Below are positions 1-62,079 of a stretch of DNA of 64,000 nt, in pieces; the stretch's first letter is position 1; each line of letters begins with the position of its first letter. Position numbers and translations under genes: made by a program. Below the pieces are notes generated by a model. It was given only the letters and a program-made list of their open reading frames with translations, did no database searches and was not told the origin of the DNA. This DNA is from Perca fluviatilis (Eukaryota; Chordata; Actinopteri; Perciformes; Percidae): NCBI RefSeq assembly GCF_010015445.1, contig NC_053115.1, forward strand, positions 4,294,576-4,358,575, given 5' to 3'.

Positions 1-39
1 TAAAAAATAATCGTTTGGGACAGCCCTAATCACCGAGTG

Positions 40-360
40 TATTTTGTCCTCCGCAATCCCACCAATCGGTCCCAAAACATCCCAGTTAGAGAGAAAATGC
101 CCTAAACATATTATTTGTAAATCTTTCCAATCATTACCCGAAAGAACCAAACATTCCTGCCTTGTTGCAGGGTTTCAGCCTTTATCCCGGAAATGTACTT
201 CTGTTGATCCAGACTCTCCAGGCTGTGATCACAGGCTATAGCCTGTCAGTTGAAATCCTGTATAAGCGACAGGTGATTCCAGCGCTAAAACCTGCTCTAA
301 CTGGCAGATGTGGCCTCTGGCAGGAAGCATCTGGACCAAAACCTCCGCCATAAAAATAGT
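40..360 (-). repeat. Fragment of interspersed repeat family A
   Basis: The stretch from about 50 to 170 (CAATCCCACCAATCGGT...) recurs with small changes at 16213-16330 in the same orientation and at 34510-34625 and 62150-62265 in the opposite orientation. It is one end of a roughly 500-bp non-coding element with no ORF. Confidence 0.65.
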
Positions 361-514
361 TTCTTCCCCACAACTTCCCCCCCCCCCACCCCTAGTCACT
401 ACACACACTAATCTCCATCCTGGACTATATGCACACAGTGCTTAAACTACAGCTATTTTGTATATGTATTTGTCTCTGTATTTATTGTTTTGTTTTTTGA
501 TTAATGTTTAATGT

Positions 515-935
515 TGCGCTGTGGAGGAGAGTCTGGCTAGTCCACACAGCAATCCAGGATGGGGGGAAAAAAACGTGCCCTGCTTTATTGGCATTTCAGC
601 AAACCAATCCCTATCGCCATGGGTGGCGCTAAGCGCCACGCAGAGCCACGGTGCCTCTGCAAAATAGCCTCAGCAAGGAACTTGTTTTGGTGGAACATGT
701 AGGTTTTAGTCGTGAAACAGAAACCTCAGATTGGACAGATAGTCTAGCTAGCTGTCTGGATTTACCCTGCAGAGATCTGAGGAGCAGTTAACCATAGTCC
801 TCACAAATCCACCGGAGGTTAGAACGCCAACACAAAGGAAAGTGGAAGTTAACGGACATCCGGCTTAAAGGAGGTGCATGAATCCGGCCAAATTTCCGGG
901 GTCACCTGAGCAAAATTCCGGAAGTGTAACGTCGT
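515..935. repeat. Interspersed repeat family B copy
   Basis: Starts near a GTGGAGGAGAGTCTGGCTAG segment, includes ACTTGTTTTGGTGGAACATG and CAGAGATCTGAGGAGCAGTT, and ends around the AAGTGGAAGTTAACGGACAT segment. The inverted version occupies 15480-15805. A third, partial copy starts at 63840. No coding capacity is visible. Confidence 0.65.
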
Positions 936-1114
936 GGATATAGTCTGTGTATGAGCCAATTCCACCTAGGGTAACTACTGTGGCAATAAACTCCTTTCTG
1001 ATTTTCTGATTCGAGAGGTTGATTTGAAAGAGAGTCTAGCTTTGTGTTTCCAGGAGGACAGCTCCTTTAAACTCTGCTTCCAAGACCATGTCTGGTCCAC
1101 ACATCTAATCCAGA

Positions 1115-1141
1115 CTGCTGCTGCTGCTGCTGCTGCTGCTG
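1115..1141 (+). repeat. (CTG)9 trinucleotide repeat
   Basis: Nine uninterrupted CTG units in intergenic or intronic DNA. Confidence 0.97.
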
Positions 1142-2089
1142 GATTCTTACCAGAAACATCCTGCCTGATGCGTGCAGCATTGAGCATAATGAAGTGTAAC
1201 AGGGAGAGGATGTCCCAGAATATATATAGGAAATTACTCATTACTTTCATCTTGTGTGAATAAGTCTGGAGTTTATAAACCATTCCAATGTGCTTATGAA
1301 CCCTGTTAGCATGCTGGCATGGTAGCATTTTACAACATTTGTACATTTAACGCTAAATAAGATGCAGACCTTTTAACTTTTCATCCTTATCAAAAAAAAG
1401 CTAAATAAAGTTCTGAGGCCAAATTTAGGACATTGACTTTGATTTGGTGTTTGAGCGGACTGCCGTCTCACATTTGGAAATAACAACATCAGCCAAGATT
1501 TCTCACGAGGTGGCTGGAGCTGGGCCCAGGGCGCCGCTGTGGAAAGGCTGCTGTTGACGGGTGTCTAGGGCTGATAGATTGCCAGACATGAAAAGGTGGT
1601 GGGAGGCCGGATGGGCACGCTGGGCATTGCGGGAGATTAGCATTTCTAGGCAAAGACCAATAATTGTTGAGAGCAAAAAAAACAAAGCCGCTCGTTTCAG
1701 AAGCAGGAGGCAGAAGGGTCAGTGGAAAATACTGTAGCTCTGGCTTTGTCCCTGATGAAGGCAGAGTGTGAGACAAAGAGAAGGCACTGCTGTACTGTAC
1801 AGGCCCTTTTTTCTCTATTTTAGTCAAACCACATATTTCAGGGACAGCCTTGACTCAGTGTAAGGACAGTCCTTTCAAGCCTACAATCCATTATAATCCC
1901 ATCTGCTTTACAGATGAGACCCTGGGGGGGCTGAGTGTGAAGAAAGGCAGAGAAAAAATATAGATGATACAGGCATTTTGCTGTGCTCATGTTAAAACCT
2001 TGTATGGATTCAGAAAATCCAACAGTCCTTAGACTGATCTTCAAAAAGTGTGACTAAAAACAAGAGATTTGGTCAGGGTCAGGGACAGA

Positions 2090-2585
2090 GATGGGAAGTA
2101 ACGACAGTACAAATACTTTGTTACTGTACTCAAGTAGATTTTTCAGATATTTTTACTTTACTTTACTATTTATTTTTGTGGCGTCTTTTGACTTTTACTC
2201 CTTAACAAGAATATCGGTACTTTCTACTCCTTACATTTTAGAAAATTGGCTCGTTACTTTAGTTTTGTACAAAAGGTCGTCTATCGGGAGTGATTGTGAG
2301 TGCATGTCGGAAAATAGCGCGGACACGCGCCTTATACCGCGAGCTAAAATACCGCCACACAGAGAAAAAAGTGAGAGAAAAGAGGATAAATCAGTTGAGA
2401 TGGTGTGTGTGCGTACTTGAGAACTGTAAGTCGTATAACTTATGTTGTCAGTTCATTTAAGCCTGTTGTTGTATTGGTCTATAGTTCTTGCAAACTTAAA
2501 GTAAGTTAGCTAGTGATTTTGTTGTTTGTGTTCTTCACCTTTTAGCTAGGTTGCACGTTGCTTGATCTTAATAAAAAACGCGTCA
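2090..2585. repeat. Teleost interspersed repeat (GGGAAGTAACG type)
   Basis: The start GATGGGAAGTAACGACAGTA followed by repeated ACTT/TACTT words resembles a very common fish interspersed repeat with the 'grows by ACTCAAGTA' signature. No ORF of note. Family name not assigned. Confidence 0.5.
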
Positions 2586-2597
2586 CATCACTTAGAG

Positions 2598-3182
2598 CAG
2601 TGGTTCCCAACCTGGGGTCCGGGCACCCCTCACGAGGGGCGGCAAAGATCACAGGGGGTGCGCAAGTCTTTATCTGGTTTGAGGTTGAGGTAAAAAACAA
2701 AATATTTGTTAAACAAATTATGATAATACACTAGAATATATAATGTGTACAAAAGTAGGGCTGCAGTTATCGATCCTTTTTGTAATCGACTAATCTAGCA
2801 CTTTATCGATCGATTAATCGGATATTTTTTCTTTTGCGTTTTTAAACAACCAAAACTAGGGAAAAAAAGCAACATTTTTGGAAAAAATGCTACATTTGTA
2901 TTGCCTACATTGCTTACAATATCATCTCTCAAAAAACTAAACATATTAAGTGCATTTAAGTGCCATATTACATTGTTTTTAAAGATTTTTTTTTTCAAAT
3001 GATATCAACCTCAAACTAAGGCATACATTAAACATACACAAACATTACATCATCCTCGGCATCACTATTTTATGAATGAAACAAGGCGGAGAAGCGTAAA
3101 AGTGCTGATAACTCTGTATATATTTCAGCTTTTCTTAGACATGAGTAGGGAGGCGCCAATGAAACAAGGTTGGGAACCACTG
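2598..3182. mobile_element. hAT-like non-autonomous DNA transposon
   Basis: Termini CAGTGGTTCCCAACCT and AGGTTGGGAACCACTG are perfect 16-bp inverted repeats. They are flanked by acttagag (2590-2597) and gcttagag (3183-3190), a 7/8 match to an 8-bp target duplication, as expected of hAT elements. From about 2757 the interior contains a second hAT-like terminus (TAGGGCTGCAGTTATCGAT), so insertions are probably nested. No transposase ORF. Confidence 0.85.
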
Positions 3183-3451
3183 GCTTAGAGCACCTTTAAC
3201 AATGCACTGATGGACTGGCTATTTGTACAGGAAGCAGTCGTTTTAAAGCAACATTAGAAGCGATCTTTATGTAAAAATGCAGCCGTCTGTCCAGCCTAAA
3301 AGTGAAAAAGTGGCCTGTCTGCCAAATTAAAATAGTTTCAATGGGTGTGAGCTCTTTTGCTGGAACTGTTCCCACTCACTGGAAACAGCAAAGTCGAGTT
3401 TATTTACCATTTGCAGTTGGAAACACATTGAAAGTTAGTGAGTGTGAACAT

Positions 3452-4246
3452 AGGGTTGGGTACCGTTCACATTTTTATCGGTACCGATACAGGTACCTGA
3501 AATTACAAAAATTAATTTCAGTTGTAAAAAGTAATTCCGAACCTATTTATCCTATTTACTTATATCATCATGTTATTTATTTATAACATTTTACACTCAA
3601 AACAAAATAAACAAAACAAAAAATAAAACACTCCCTCTCCCCTAGCAAACCCTAACCCTACAACCTATTAAATCTAACAATTTTTCATTTCTTACTCACT
3701 GTAACTTTTATTCTTGTATTTGAATATTGTTCTATTTTAGCCAGTTTCATTTTCATGATCTTTAATGTTTTATGGGAAGCACTTTGAATTGCCTCGTTGC
3801 TGAAAGGTGCTGTAGAAATAAAGTTGCCTTGACTTACAACCTCAGCCTGTCAGTCAGTCACCAGGGCACAGAGACTGGTGTGCCTGCTTGTCTCTATAGG
3901 AAGAGGCAACAGCACCGCGACCACTTTCGCCTCGCGATTAATATATGGCAGCGAACGGTGTCTGTGTGAAGTTTTGAGAAGTGTAACCTCCCTTGCAACC
4001 ACTTTATCGGCATTGCCGCGACTCACTGTGACTTAAACTAAACTGCAGAGATGACGTGGTTTGCTCGGGTTTGCTCCGTCCGCACCTCAGCGCGCGCATC
4101 ATGCAGAAAGGACAGATAAGCATGCGCTTACGTACTCTCAGGTACCGACATTTGGCACCATTTGATTTAACGTGAATCGGTCCTCGGTAGTACCGATGTA
4201 ATTCGGTCTGTACCAAAAAAAGTAATGAGTTTGGTACCTTATCCTA
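3452..4246. mobile_element. hAT-like non-autonomous element with perfect TSD
   Basis: Ends (T)AGGGTTGGGTACCG and GGTACCTTATCCTA are imperfect inverted repeats. The flanks are both gtgaacat (3444-3451 and 4247-4254), an exact 8-bp duplication. A LINE-like tail is inserted inside at about 3580-3845. A second element with the same AGGGTTGGGTACCG start is at 50453-50831. Confidence 0.85.
3580..3845 (+). mobile_element. LINE-like 3' tail, nested
   Basis: The segment TGGGAAGCACTTTGAATTGC, then GAAAGGTGCTGTAGAAATAA and AAGTTGCCTTGACTT, resembles the 3' ends of fish CR1/L2-group LINEs. The insertion splits the hAT-like element at 3452-4246. Confidence 0.5.
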
Positions 4247-4549
4247 GTGAACATGCAGAGAGACAGCTGAATTTAGCAGCTTTTTTGGTTCTCTTGGCCT
4301 TTGGAATAAAGACAAACATGAGCACGATTTTACAGTTTATAGATACCTGAACCTCACCCAACCCAGCAAAAACTAGATTGAAGCTACAGTATATTTATGC
4401 TGTAAGATGGTGTACCCAATGAATTCAATGACTAAAATCCACAGCGACCCTTACACAAGAAAGACAAGTCTTTTATTACAGAGCTTAGTTAATAAACTGT
4501 AACTGAGTGACTTGGTTTGGTTTTGATGGTCATCATTAGAGCCTATAAA

Positions 4550-5060
4550 GGAGTTTTAAGGCCGATATCGATACAAATATTTGGTGATTTAAAAATCCGA
4601 TATTCTGATATATCGATATTTCTTTTTTTTTTCAATCCAGAAACGCGTAACAAAACATAAACCGATTTCCCTAACATTAGATATTTGTAGTTATTTAGGA
4701 GTCCTCACTAAAATAATATGATAATGCAGTTTAAAAATAAACTTGTTGGTTTTATTGTCACAACAGAACAGAGGAACATCAAAATATATTAAAGTTATGA
4801 TAAATTAAATGTATAAAAATACAAACTTAAGATAAGTTTAAAAAGAAACTTAAAGTCCTTTTGAACAAAAAACACAATAACAACATAAATAAAAGACAAA
4901 CAGAGACGCTATAGAGCGCCCTCTGGTGGACTAACTATGCAACGCCAACACTCATAACATGGTTGAAGGGTGTTTCGTCCGTTTTTCTTTAATTTTTTTT
5001 ATATAAATTTATCAGCCATTATAAATGCCGATACCGATAGTTTGGAAAATGCCTAATATG
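4550..5060. repeat. GCCGATA-type interspersed repeat
   Basis: Begins around AAGGCCGATATCGATACAAA and ends around ATGCCGATACCGATAGTTTG, with imperfect inverted ends and an AT-rich non-coding interior. Likely a hAT-derived non-autonomous element; the target duplication is unclear. Confidence 0.5.
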
Positions 5061-6204
5061 CTCTAGTCATCATTGATCACTGCCTGTCGAGCTTAGCTAC
5101 TGAAATCAGTGCTCTGTCGATCTCAATCTACGACTCGGATGAGGGGCTCCAGATAAATTCCATTGTGGTTATACTGGGCGTAAAATGGTTCTTTATCCTT
5201 TACTAGAACTCTGTATTGTGGCGACTTGAGATCTTTTATGCCACTGGATATTTAAGACTATTCCTGCCAGGATGCTGCATTGTATGCTGCAATATATTAT
5301 TGACAGTCTTCTCATATTGTTGTGGAGTAAGAGTGAGTCAGTTCCACTCCGTCTGGTTTATTTGTTCAGAGAGCATATTGATGAATGACCGTGTTTCTAT
5401 GTGGGCGACAAAAGCTTGCCACTGTGCCAGAGCAGTGGGAGCTGAGGCAGTTAGCATCCTTGCATTGTTCTAAGCCATTACTCATTCTGGATTGCTTGGA
5501 TTAGTATATCCTAAAACCGACACTCCCTGAAGGCCTTGAGTGCCTCGTCTGTCAATTCATACTGGCGGCACAAACAAACGCACCGAAACAGAAAGCACTC
5601 AGAGGCGGGAAAGAATAGAATCCATCATGTTTTGCGCCTGTAAATGTTCAACAGGAACGAATGAAAGCTATGATGGAGACAGTGTTGTTTTGTCTTGGTC
5701 CAGATCTCTTAACAGTTCTCTGTTTATTCTGATGAACAAATGCAAAACCAGGGCGTCCTTGCCAGTTACAACTGCCCAGCTCCATCAGGGGACCCCAAAC
5801 TTCCCTTTCCCGAGCCACATTATCCAGCTCTGACTGGGGGATCCCGAGGCGTTCCCAGGCCAGGTTGGAGATATAATCTCTGTTCATGGTTGCAATGGCG
5901 CCGTGCTAAGCTAAACGCCAAAGAGGGAAAGTTACAGATTGTCAGCCCTTCTGAAGCGAGTCGTCCAGTGGAGATTTACCGGCTGGTAAACGCATACCTC
6001 AGGGTACTGGCAGAACAGAAATTCGGCAAACCTTCCCTTAAGTCATCAGCTAATGCTAGCGGTAGCTAGCTAGCTAGGTTGGCAGATTGCTGAACAATAC
6101 ATTTTTAGTCGACGAAATGTTCCAATTAACTTGGTAACAGTGAAAAGACAGTGAAAGGGTCAACGTTTAAGATGTAAACACGGACAACACCCCAAAAACG
6201 AGTT

Positions 6205-6402
6205 CAGGTCTATTTTTATTTATTTATTTTGACCATTTCTGCCTTTATTGGATAGGAAAGCTGAGATATGAAAGGGGAGAGAGAGGGGGGAAGACATGCA
6301 GGAAAAACGTCACAGGTCAGACTCGAACCCTTGACCTTCTGCGTCGAGGAATAAACCTCTGCATATGTCCGCCCACTCTACCAACTGAGCTAACCGGCCA
6401 CG
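6205..6402 (-). mobile_element. tRNA-derived SINE
   Basis: Read on the - strand it begins with tRNA-like GGCCGGTTAGCTCAGTTGGT (A box) and carries GGGTTCGAGTC (B box), followed by a GACATGCAGG-type body (CATGTC on the - strand) and a TTTATTGGATAGG-complement tail. The body matches copies at 15262-15463, 39083-39262 and 54646-54838. Not a functional tRNA gene. Confidence 0.8.
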
Positions 6403-6594
6403 TTCAGGTCTATTTTAATGTACACAGTGCCATGGTTAGCTTTGCTAAGCCTCGGTCCTGATTGACAGGTCCTAAAGCATCCCCTGCTTTATTGTCTATT
6501 TTAAAATAAATAGGACCATAACTTACAAAATGAACATCGAGAAGACTTGAAAGTAGCGATTGAGACCATAATTACTGAGGTAATAAATCAAGTG

Positions 6595-6755
6595 AGAAGT
6601 AGGGTCCTTTTCTCATAGACTTCTATAGAAACAGTCTTCTTCGGAGCCAGTGGAGACGCCCCCTCCTGGAAATTAAATAGAATACAGGTTTAAGGAGCTC
6701 CACTTTTCAGGCCCGGAGGCTTCATCCATTATTTTCTATATATAGTCTATGGGTG
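6595..6755. repeat. Interspersed repeat (CATAGACTTCTATAGAAACA type)
   Basis: Contains CATAGACTTCTATAGAAACA, GGAGACGCCCCCTCCTGGAA and ATTTTCTATATATAGTCTAT. I recognise this as a widespread fish repeat of unassigned class. No ORF. Confidence 0.5.
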
Positions 6756-7905
6756 TGAGACGGGTTTGTTTGGCCAGACGAGCGAGCAGTGTGAGGCCAG
6801 GCTAATCAGTCCAGACAAACCCCACGGGAGCTCCCGAAGTGAGCGGATGTCTCTCAGTTTTAGTCTATCTGCTACATAACAGGCCGGCGTAGGGGAGAGG
6901 CAGTGCTGCCGTCGTTTCAACCATGTTGAGTCTTTCAACATCAGCTATTGACAAAGGTGTAAGCTATAAATATACTCTATGTGCCTTTTTCCATTGTTTC
7001 TCAGCTAATTAGTAGGCTCCTCCTGGGTGTTAAGCTGCATCTGACCCTCCGGCTGAACCTCATGCTTGGCCTTTGGCAAGCACGTCTTGAACATACTTCA
7101 CATAACAGTGAGGAATGACACTGGTTCCAACTTTTCCATTTAGTGTCAGTGTGAAATAATGAACCCGTGCCAGGGGTTTTTCTTTTCCTCTGTACAAAAT
7201 AAGACTGGGATGATGTTTTCACTTCCTGAAAACCTCCAGACGATCTATGAAAAGTAAACCAATTATACCTGTTGTGTTTATTCATCTGTCCTCAGAACCG
7301 CAGGACACATAACTGTACTTTAAACCTTACCTTGCTTCTTGGTGGGATTAGAGCCAGATCTCACAGATTGCAGTGAGACTTATCAGCTGAAAGTCTTTTA
7401 AAAGTAGGTTCTCAACAAGGACATGAATTCTAGTGTTTTACAGAGCGACACACAAATGTTTTGGGGGGTAAAATAAGAAGTTGCTTTTACTCTCAATCAT
7501 CTTCTTCTCACAGCGCTTATGAATTATGCACAGTAAGCCACAGACAGCCTTAGCTTTAAATGATTGGGATGAAAACTGAATGCAGCGCAGTGAAATAAAA
7601 TAACTTTCAAAGTGAAGCTCAAAAGCCGAGCTATTTAAGGCATTCCTGGCTCTGTGGTTCTTTTTTTTTTTTTTTTTATTTGAATGTATGCTGTGCAGTA
7701 TGGGATTAGCATAGTTTAGACGTATTATACCTTGAGGTGAATACAATGGAGGTTACATCAAGGAAATAATGCATGCAGGAAATTGCTTAATCTGATCACA
7801 ATGCTTTATTTGACACCCTGTGGGCCAATTCTCTGATGTAACCATTTTTAATTACAAGAAATAAGCTTCATGTTTTATCAGGAATTCTCACAGTATTGAA
7901 CTCTG

Positions 7906-7968
7906 GTGTGTGTGTGTGTGTGTGTGTGGTGTGTGTGTGTGTGTGTGTGTGTGTGGCATGTGTGTGTG
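7906..7968 (+). repeat. (GT)n microsatellite, interrupted
   Basis: About 30 GT units with GGT and GCAT interruptions. Confidence 0.97.
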
Positions 7969-8307
7969 CATTCATGACTGGACGCTTCTATGCATCAAAA
8001 CGACGTAAGGTTTATTGCAATTTTTTTGTATTCACCGTTTTTTGTTGTGATAAATTTGATTCATGTCTTCAAAGTTATAAAACAACACTGCATTTCACAG
8101 TGTTAATATGAAGAATATGCAAATGTTGTGTACAGTATAGAAGCCAACGAAAGTTCATTGAGTTGCAAAACAAAAGCTCTTAGTGAGTGGCTTTTCTTCA
8201 AAGGGCACAGAGAGGAAGTTTGGTGTGTATATGAGTGTGTGCGCTCGAGCAGTGGATAAAAGCAGCAGGGTGAGACGGCTTTACTTCTGACAGGGCTCCG
8301 TAGTGCC

Positions 8308-8310
<3 letters not shown>

Positions 8311-8349
<39 letters not shown>
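8311..8349 (+). repeat. (CAG)13 trinucleotide repeat
   Basis: Thirteen perfect CAG units. The surrounding frames do not support a coding exon, so this is not called as a polyglutamine tract. Confidence 0.97.
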
Positions 8350-8350
<1 letters not shown>

Positions 8351-9073
8351 TTGCCTCACAGTGTTTTTATCCACTGCCTGAGCTCCATGCAGAGCAACCG
8401 GGCTCGCTGCTTGGTCAGTGTAATGCTTATCAGTTCAGTTTTCTAAGCACAAATGGACATTTGGAAAAACAGAAAAATGGATTCAAATATAAAATATTTC
8501 ATTTTTTTCCACCTTGACAAATTAAAAAATTTGATCTTTAAACTGTTTTTCCAATTTTCAGTTTTTTATTCAGAGGATCAGAAATTGAGAAAATTACAAA
8601 ATTGCATCTGAGCTCCAGTTATTCAATACTGCCATGGTATTCCCTTCCTCTACTTTGCGGAATATGCAGGTCATTAACTGCAACTGATGGTTTTGAGTTT
8701 GGGGCGTAGCTAGGCGGAACGAGGGAGAGAATGGAGTCCATGGAGGGAGGTTGGGTTGGGGTGGAGGATGGGTAAAACACGGGACTTTCACCCAGGAGAG
8801 CTGGGATCGCGTTCCGCGTGTGGCGTTTTTCAACCGTTTTTCAAATTTATTTTATTTTTTTATATTTTTTACGTTATTCTCGCGGTAATACGGCACGTTC
8901 TTGCGATAACGTGTGTTTACATCCACTGTATACAGCGTAGACATATACGCGGATAGCTCAAAATGCGTACAGATGACACGCCATTTGGCTTTAAAAAAGT
9001 GGCGTGTATGTTTACGCGAAGTCATGAGGCCATGTTGTCGTTGAGCACTGTGGCTGCTCACATCGTTACAGGT

Positions 9074-9120
9074 ATAGTTATGGTTATGGTTATGGTTATG
9101 GTTATTGTTATAGTTATCGT
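9074..9120 (+). repeat. (GTTATG)n short tandem repeat
   Basis: Hexamer GTTATG repeated with a few GTTATT/GTTATA variants. Confidence 0.85.
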
Positions 9121-9589
9121 TCTTGGGGTGGACGGCCCTTAATACTAGTAGTAGTAGTTGCAGTGCAGGGCGTCGAGCAGCAGCTGCAACCCCAATCCAG
9201 GTGCCACCACAATCCAAGCTTCATGCTCAGCAGTGGGTGAGAGAGGGGGGGGATTGTGGTGTTGGTGGTGGGGGGGGGGCACAGAATGTCAGTGATCACT
9301 GAGAAGGCTACCACATCAGCGGGGTTGATTTTTGCTGGTTTAAGCATCAACAGAAATGTGTGGTTTAGAAATATAAAAATGCATTTATTCAGCTATGGGG
9401 ATTTAATGGGTTCCTAGTTTAGTACATGTGCTATGCTCATTTCCCTCAGTTGATGACATTGAAACAGTGCCATTACTCCTCTGAATAAGTGGATGGCAAA
9501 GTGGAGATGGTTTTGACGAATTTCCATTAATTTTATTTTGGTGTTCTTTCACTGAATGTCTAAAATGGCCAGTTAATGATGACAACTGG

Positions 9590-9760
9590 GAGCGACCTCT
9601 AGCTCACCTGGTAGGGTAGGGGTAGGGCCTTTGTACTAAAGATTCAACCAGGAGAGTTTGGTGTCTGTCCAAGTCTTGGAAGTGCTCCAGCTGCCTCTTA
9701 CCGGACATGGTCTACGCAGAAAATGAAAGGGACTTACCTCGAACACCCCAACTAACTCCT
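9590..9760 (+). repeat. Degenerate SINE-like fragment
   Basis: CGACCTCTAGCTCACCTGGTAG resembles a tRNA A-box region, as in other SINE copies in the window, but the B box is degraded. Low confidence. Confidence 0.35.
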
Positions 9761-10172
9761 TCCACCTTGCTGCCCTGTCGCTTGTTGCAGCCTACAGGTT
9801 CATAAACACTGACTACCTGTCACACTTCTTTCTCACAACCCTATTTTTGGACTGCCATTCTACTTGTAAAAATAAACTTTTCTCAGACCTGAGTAAAAAA
9901 ACTATTCCAATCCTAAAATGGGCTACTGTATTCTGGTAACGGGGCTGCTCCCCTTTAGTCAGCTGTTTAAACTTAAAGGTGCCTTTGAGGCCCGGTGCAG
10001 TCTACCATATGTTTCTGTCTGACTGCTTACTGTATTCACTTCCCTCTTCAGGCGTCTGTCTGTTCCATTCAGTGTAGCTGTGCAGACACAGAGGATTTAC
10101 TGCTGAACTGTTTTTATTCCATCAGTCTTGTGTGTGCTGACGTATGCATACCCGCGTGTCTCTGGACTGCAG

Positions 10173-59203
<49,031 letters not shown>

Positions 59204-59219
59204 GTGAGTCGCGGTTTTC

Positions 59220-59334
59220 TCTCAGCATCTGCAGAATCTTTTTTAAGATTGTTTGAATTGACGTTTATTGACAACATATACAAAAAAATATAAACATCAA
59301 CATCCAAAATACAAACGAAACAAACAAGCATACT

Positions 59335-59397
<63 letters not shown>

Positions 59398-60125
59398 TTT
59401 AACCATTTATTTACGTCCACGTGAAGAAAAATGGTACAGGGACACAAATATTACAGATGCAGTACAATATCTATATCTATAATCTTCACAATATCACTTA
59501 ATAAGCACAATACTCAGTTCTTAAGGGTATAAGTAGCAACGTCTCCGCCATATGTGGCGGCTGCCTTTAATAGCAGATATAGCACAGTACTTTGCAAGCT
59601 GTTTAGCCCTCTTTTTGGCCATCCCAAGTTGTTGCATGACGCGCACGCACACACACACGCACACAAACACAAGTGGGGGAGAATTACAAGTATATATCTT
59701 AACCCCAAGTCAAGGAAACCAAAAACCCCAAATGTCCTGTAGTATGCATACGAAAACCAGACGGTATAGACAAAATCATTGCATCCAAGTACATGCATAA
59801 ATAAAAGTAGAATTAAATTGGGTCCAGATATTGCAAAAAAGGGCCCCCAGGATTCGATCCATTAATGCTGATGTTTTGAATACTTAGTCCGCAGTCTCTC
59901 CAGGTGGATCACTGAAACAAGTCCATGTAACCAGTTTCTGAAACATGGTGGATATGTTTTCCAGTCCTTAAGAATTAGTTTTTTTTGCCAGAACCGTGCC
60001 CATCAATCAAGCTGTTTGAATGTGTAGAGGGAGGATTAAAGAGTCCTCTGAGCATCCAAAAAGGGCCAAGTCTCTGTCAGGAGAGATAGTCTTATGATAA
60101 ACCCTGGGGGGAAAACAAATATTCT
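59220..60125 (-). mobile_element. Tx1/L1-like LINE fragment, 5'-truncated
   Basis: On the - strand near 59990-59860 a frame reads LKDWKTYPPCFRNWLHGLVS, then VIHLERLRTKYSKHQH and a stop, resembling the last coding part of Tx1/L1-type LINEs. The 3' part (59220-59830) is AT-rich with an internal CA repeat (59336-59392). Confidence 0.6.
59336..59392 (+). repeat. (CA)n microsatellite
   Basis: About 28 CA units. Confidence 0.97.
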
Positions 60126-60348
60126 TGAGCATCTGCAGAATCTTTAAACATTTTGCTCGATTGATTGGGTTATTGGTGAAAACGACATGTACGTCACATG
60201 CTTCTAGGGTTGCCGTCCTGGAATTGTAGTTCTACTTTCTTCCTGTAGCAAAGTGTACTGCATGCGTCGCTGACACCATGGTGAAATGAATATTAAAGTT
60301 ATTGCGCAGTATCCTGGGCATTTAAAATCTGACCTACTGTCCCTTTAA

Positions 60349-60695
60349 AGGTGCAGTAGGTGAGACTTATAAAACGTTCTGTTATATTTGCTGAAACTGA
60401 CCCTATGTTCCAGTAAAAACTACATGAGAAAAAAGAAAAAAATCTCACCTACAGCCTGTAGTGAGATTTGCAAAAATCCACAGCTCCCTGTTCAGATGCA
60501 CCAATCAGGGCCAGGGGGGGTGTCTAACTGTGTGTCAATCACTGCTCATGCACACGCATTCATTCTCCCTTGTGGGGGGAGGGGCTTAGGAGACCGTTTT
60601 GGGCTTTACCGGAAAGGGGGGAGGGACTGAGAAGTTGTCGATGTTCAAATTTTTTGGCTAAGTCCTGGATCTTCACAATCCCACCTACAGCACCT
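60349..60695. mobile_element. TTAA-flanked (Kolobok-like) MITE
   Basis: TTAA at 60345-60348 and 60696-60699 flanks the inverted ends AGGTGCAGTAGGTGAGA and TCCCACCTACAGCACCT. 347 bp, no coding capacity. Confidence 0.82.
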
Positions 60696-61037
60696 TTAAG
60701 CATTGGCTTGTGTCTGTGAGATTGTTTGATAGGTTTCCCCTTAGTTCCTCTCTGCCTGTGCTCCTCTAATGAGAAGTACTGTACATCCAAGTCCTTGCGC
60801 TGCAGTGCGCTGCTCAGAAGGGTCTTGTTAGCTGTGAACCTGTGGCAGCTGTAGAGGCTGTCTGGTAACCCAGCATGACTCCCATCGAGCTGTATGATCT
60901 AGTCAGTTGGCTTTGATCAGCAGCGCTCCCAACTCTACGCTCCAGTGGACAGAAACAGCACACACACCCTCCACTCAGCCCAGAGTCTTACCCAGTCTTA
61001 TCAGTGTTATCAAGAGACACCTTACTAACCTCAGTGT

Positions 61038-61070
61038 GGCGTGGCTTGGCTTGGCTTGGCTTGGCTCGGC
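61038..61070 (+). repeat. (GCTTG) short tandem repeat
   Basis: Several TGGCT/TGGCTTGGCT units in a row. Confidence 0.8.
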
Positions 61071-62079
61071 GTGGAGAAACATCTTTCATTCATGAGTAGA
61101 CTTTGCAGCCGTGGCCGCACGGCTTAAAACTCCTCCTGGTCTGCCTTTAGTGACTGTGATTTATTAGTGCAGGTTCCAAGACACTTTTGGCACAAGCCGT
61201 GCAAATTTTACGGTGCACTACATCAAGCTTTAGTCCGGGCTGTAAATTTTAATGTGTAATGGATATAAGCAGTAACAGAGCATTGGAACACAGACAAGGA
61301 AAGCCCTGCAAGTGGCCGCTGGAGGATGACTTCTTTCTCCAACGGCATTGTATTGCCGTACTTAGAATTGTCCACTTTGCTAAAGTCCGTTACCTTGAAA
61401 CCATCCAGCAAATAGACGGTACCGTAGGGTGCTGTTACCTGAAACTCATTTTACACACAGTTTAACAACAAAACAGAACGCTGAGTGAACATTACTAGCT
61501 ACGTTTTTCATGTTGGTTTTGCGCGGTATGCACCCCCACCAACCTGGAAAGCGTTTTAAACCGTAACGTTAATACAGCGTGTCGGAGGAATACAGCGTCT
61601 CCTGCAGCGGGGCGTCAGAGGCAGAGGGACCGTCACCGCAGCATTCGCTAACCTTAGCTTCTTGTCTCATCTGGGGTCTGATAAACAGTAAATTCATCAA
61701 ATTCAGTGTCCACAATGCTATTTTCCAATAAACTGTAGCTGTCATATTTCACGGGGTGAGTGCAGATTTCATGTCGCGGCTTTCGGCGCTGTTTGTCACT
61801 TTGCCTAAGATTGACAAGTGTACTCGCCCTGTTGTTTATTTGGTTGCCATGACTATGCGAGTGATGACGTCCTGTCACTGTTCCAGTTGCTCACCCTAAA
61901 GAGGACAGAGAGCGGATTACAGTTCGCTTGAGTTCAGTAGAGCAGACGGCTGTGCTGACTCGTGTAATTACGACTTTATGACTTTTCATAAACAGCTGAA
62001 GGAGCGGCGGTTCGTGGTGTACATGGCGGCAACCCTGTTGTGCGTCTGCCCTATTTCTGATACCGTGGCGGGAGAAATT

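Larger units (their letters stand above)
1..10172. other. Upstream / 5' intron sequence, repeats only
   Basis: I see no convincing exon here, neither a signal peptide nor the fibulin-2 cysteine-rich N-terminal domain. Recognisable content is listed separately (hAT-like elements, a SINE, LINE tails, trinucleotide and GT repeats). The rest, such as 960-1500, 5060-5640, 7000-7890 and 9340-9590, is AT-rich sequence in which I see nothing I can name. Confidence 0.6.

Noticed and set aside
8283..8349. Possible polyglutamine or polyserine exon at the CAG repeat
   Set aside because: No frame continues with plausible protein sequence, and no credible splice sites border it. Treated as a simple repeat.
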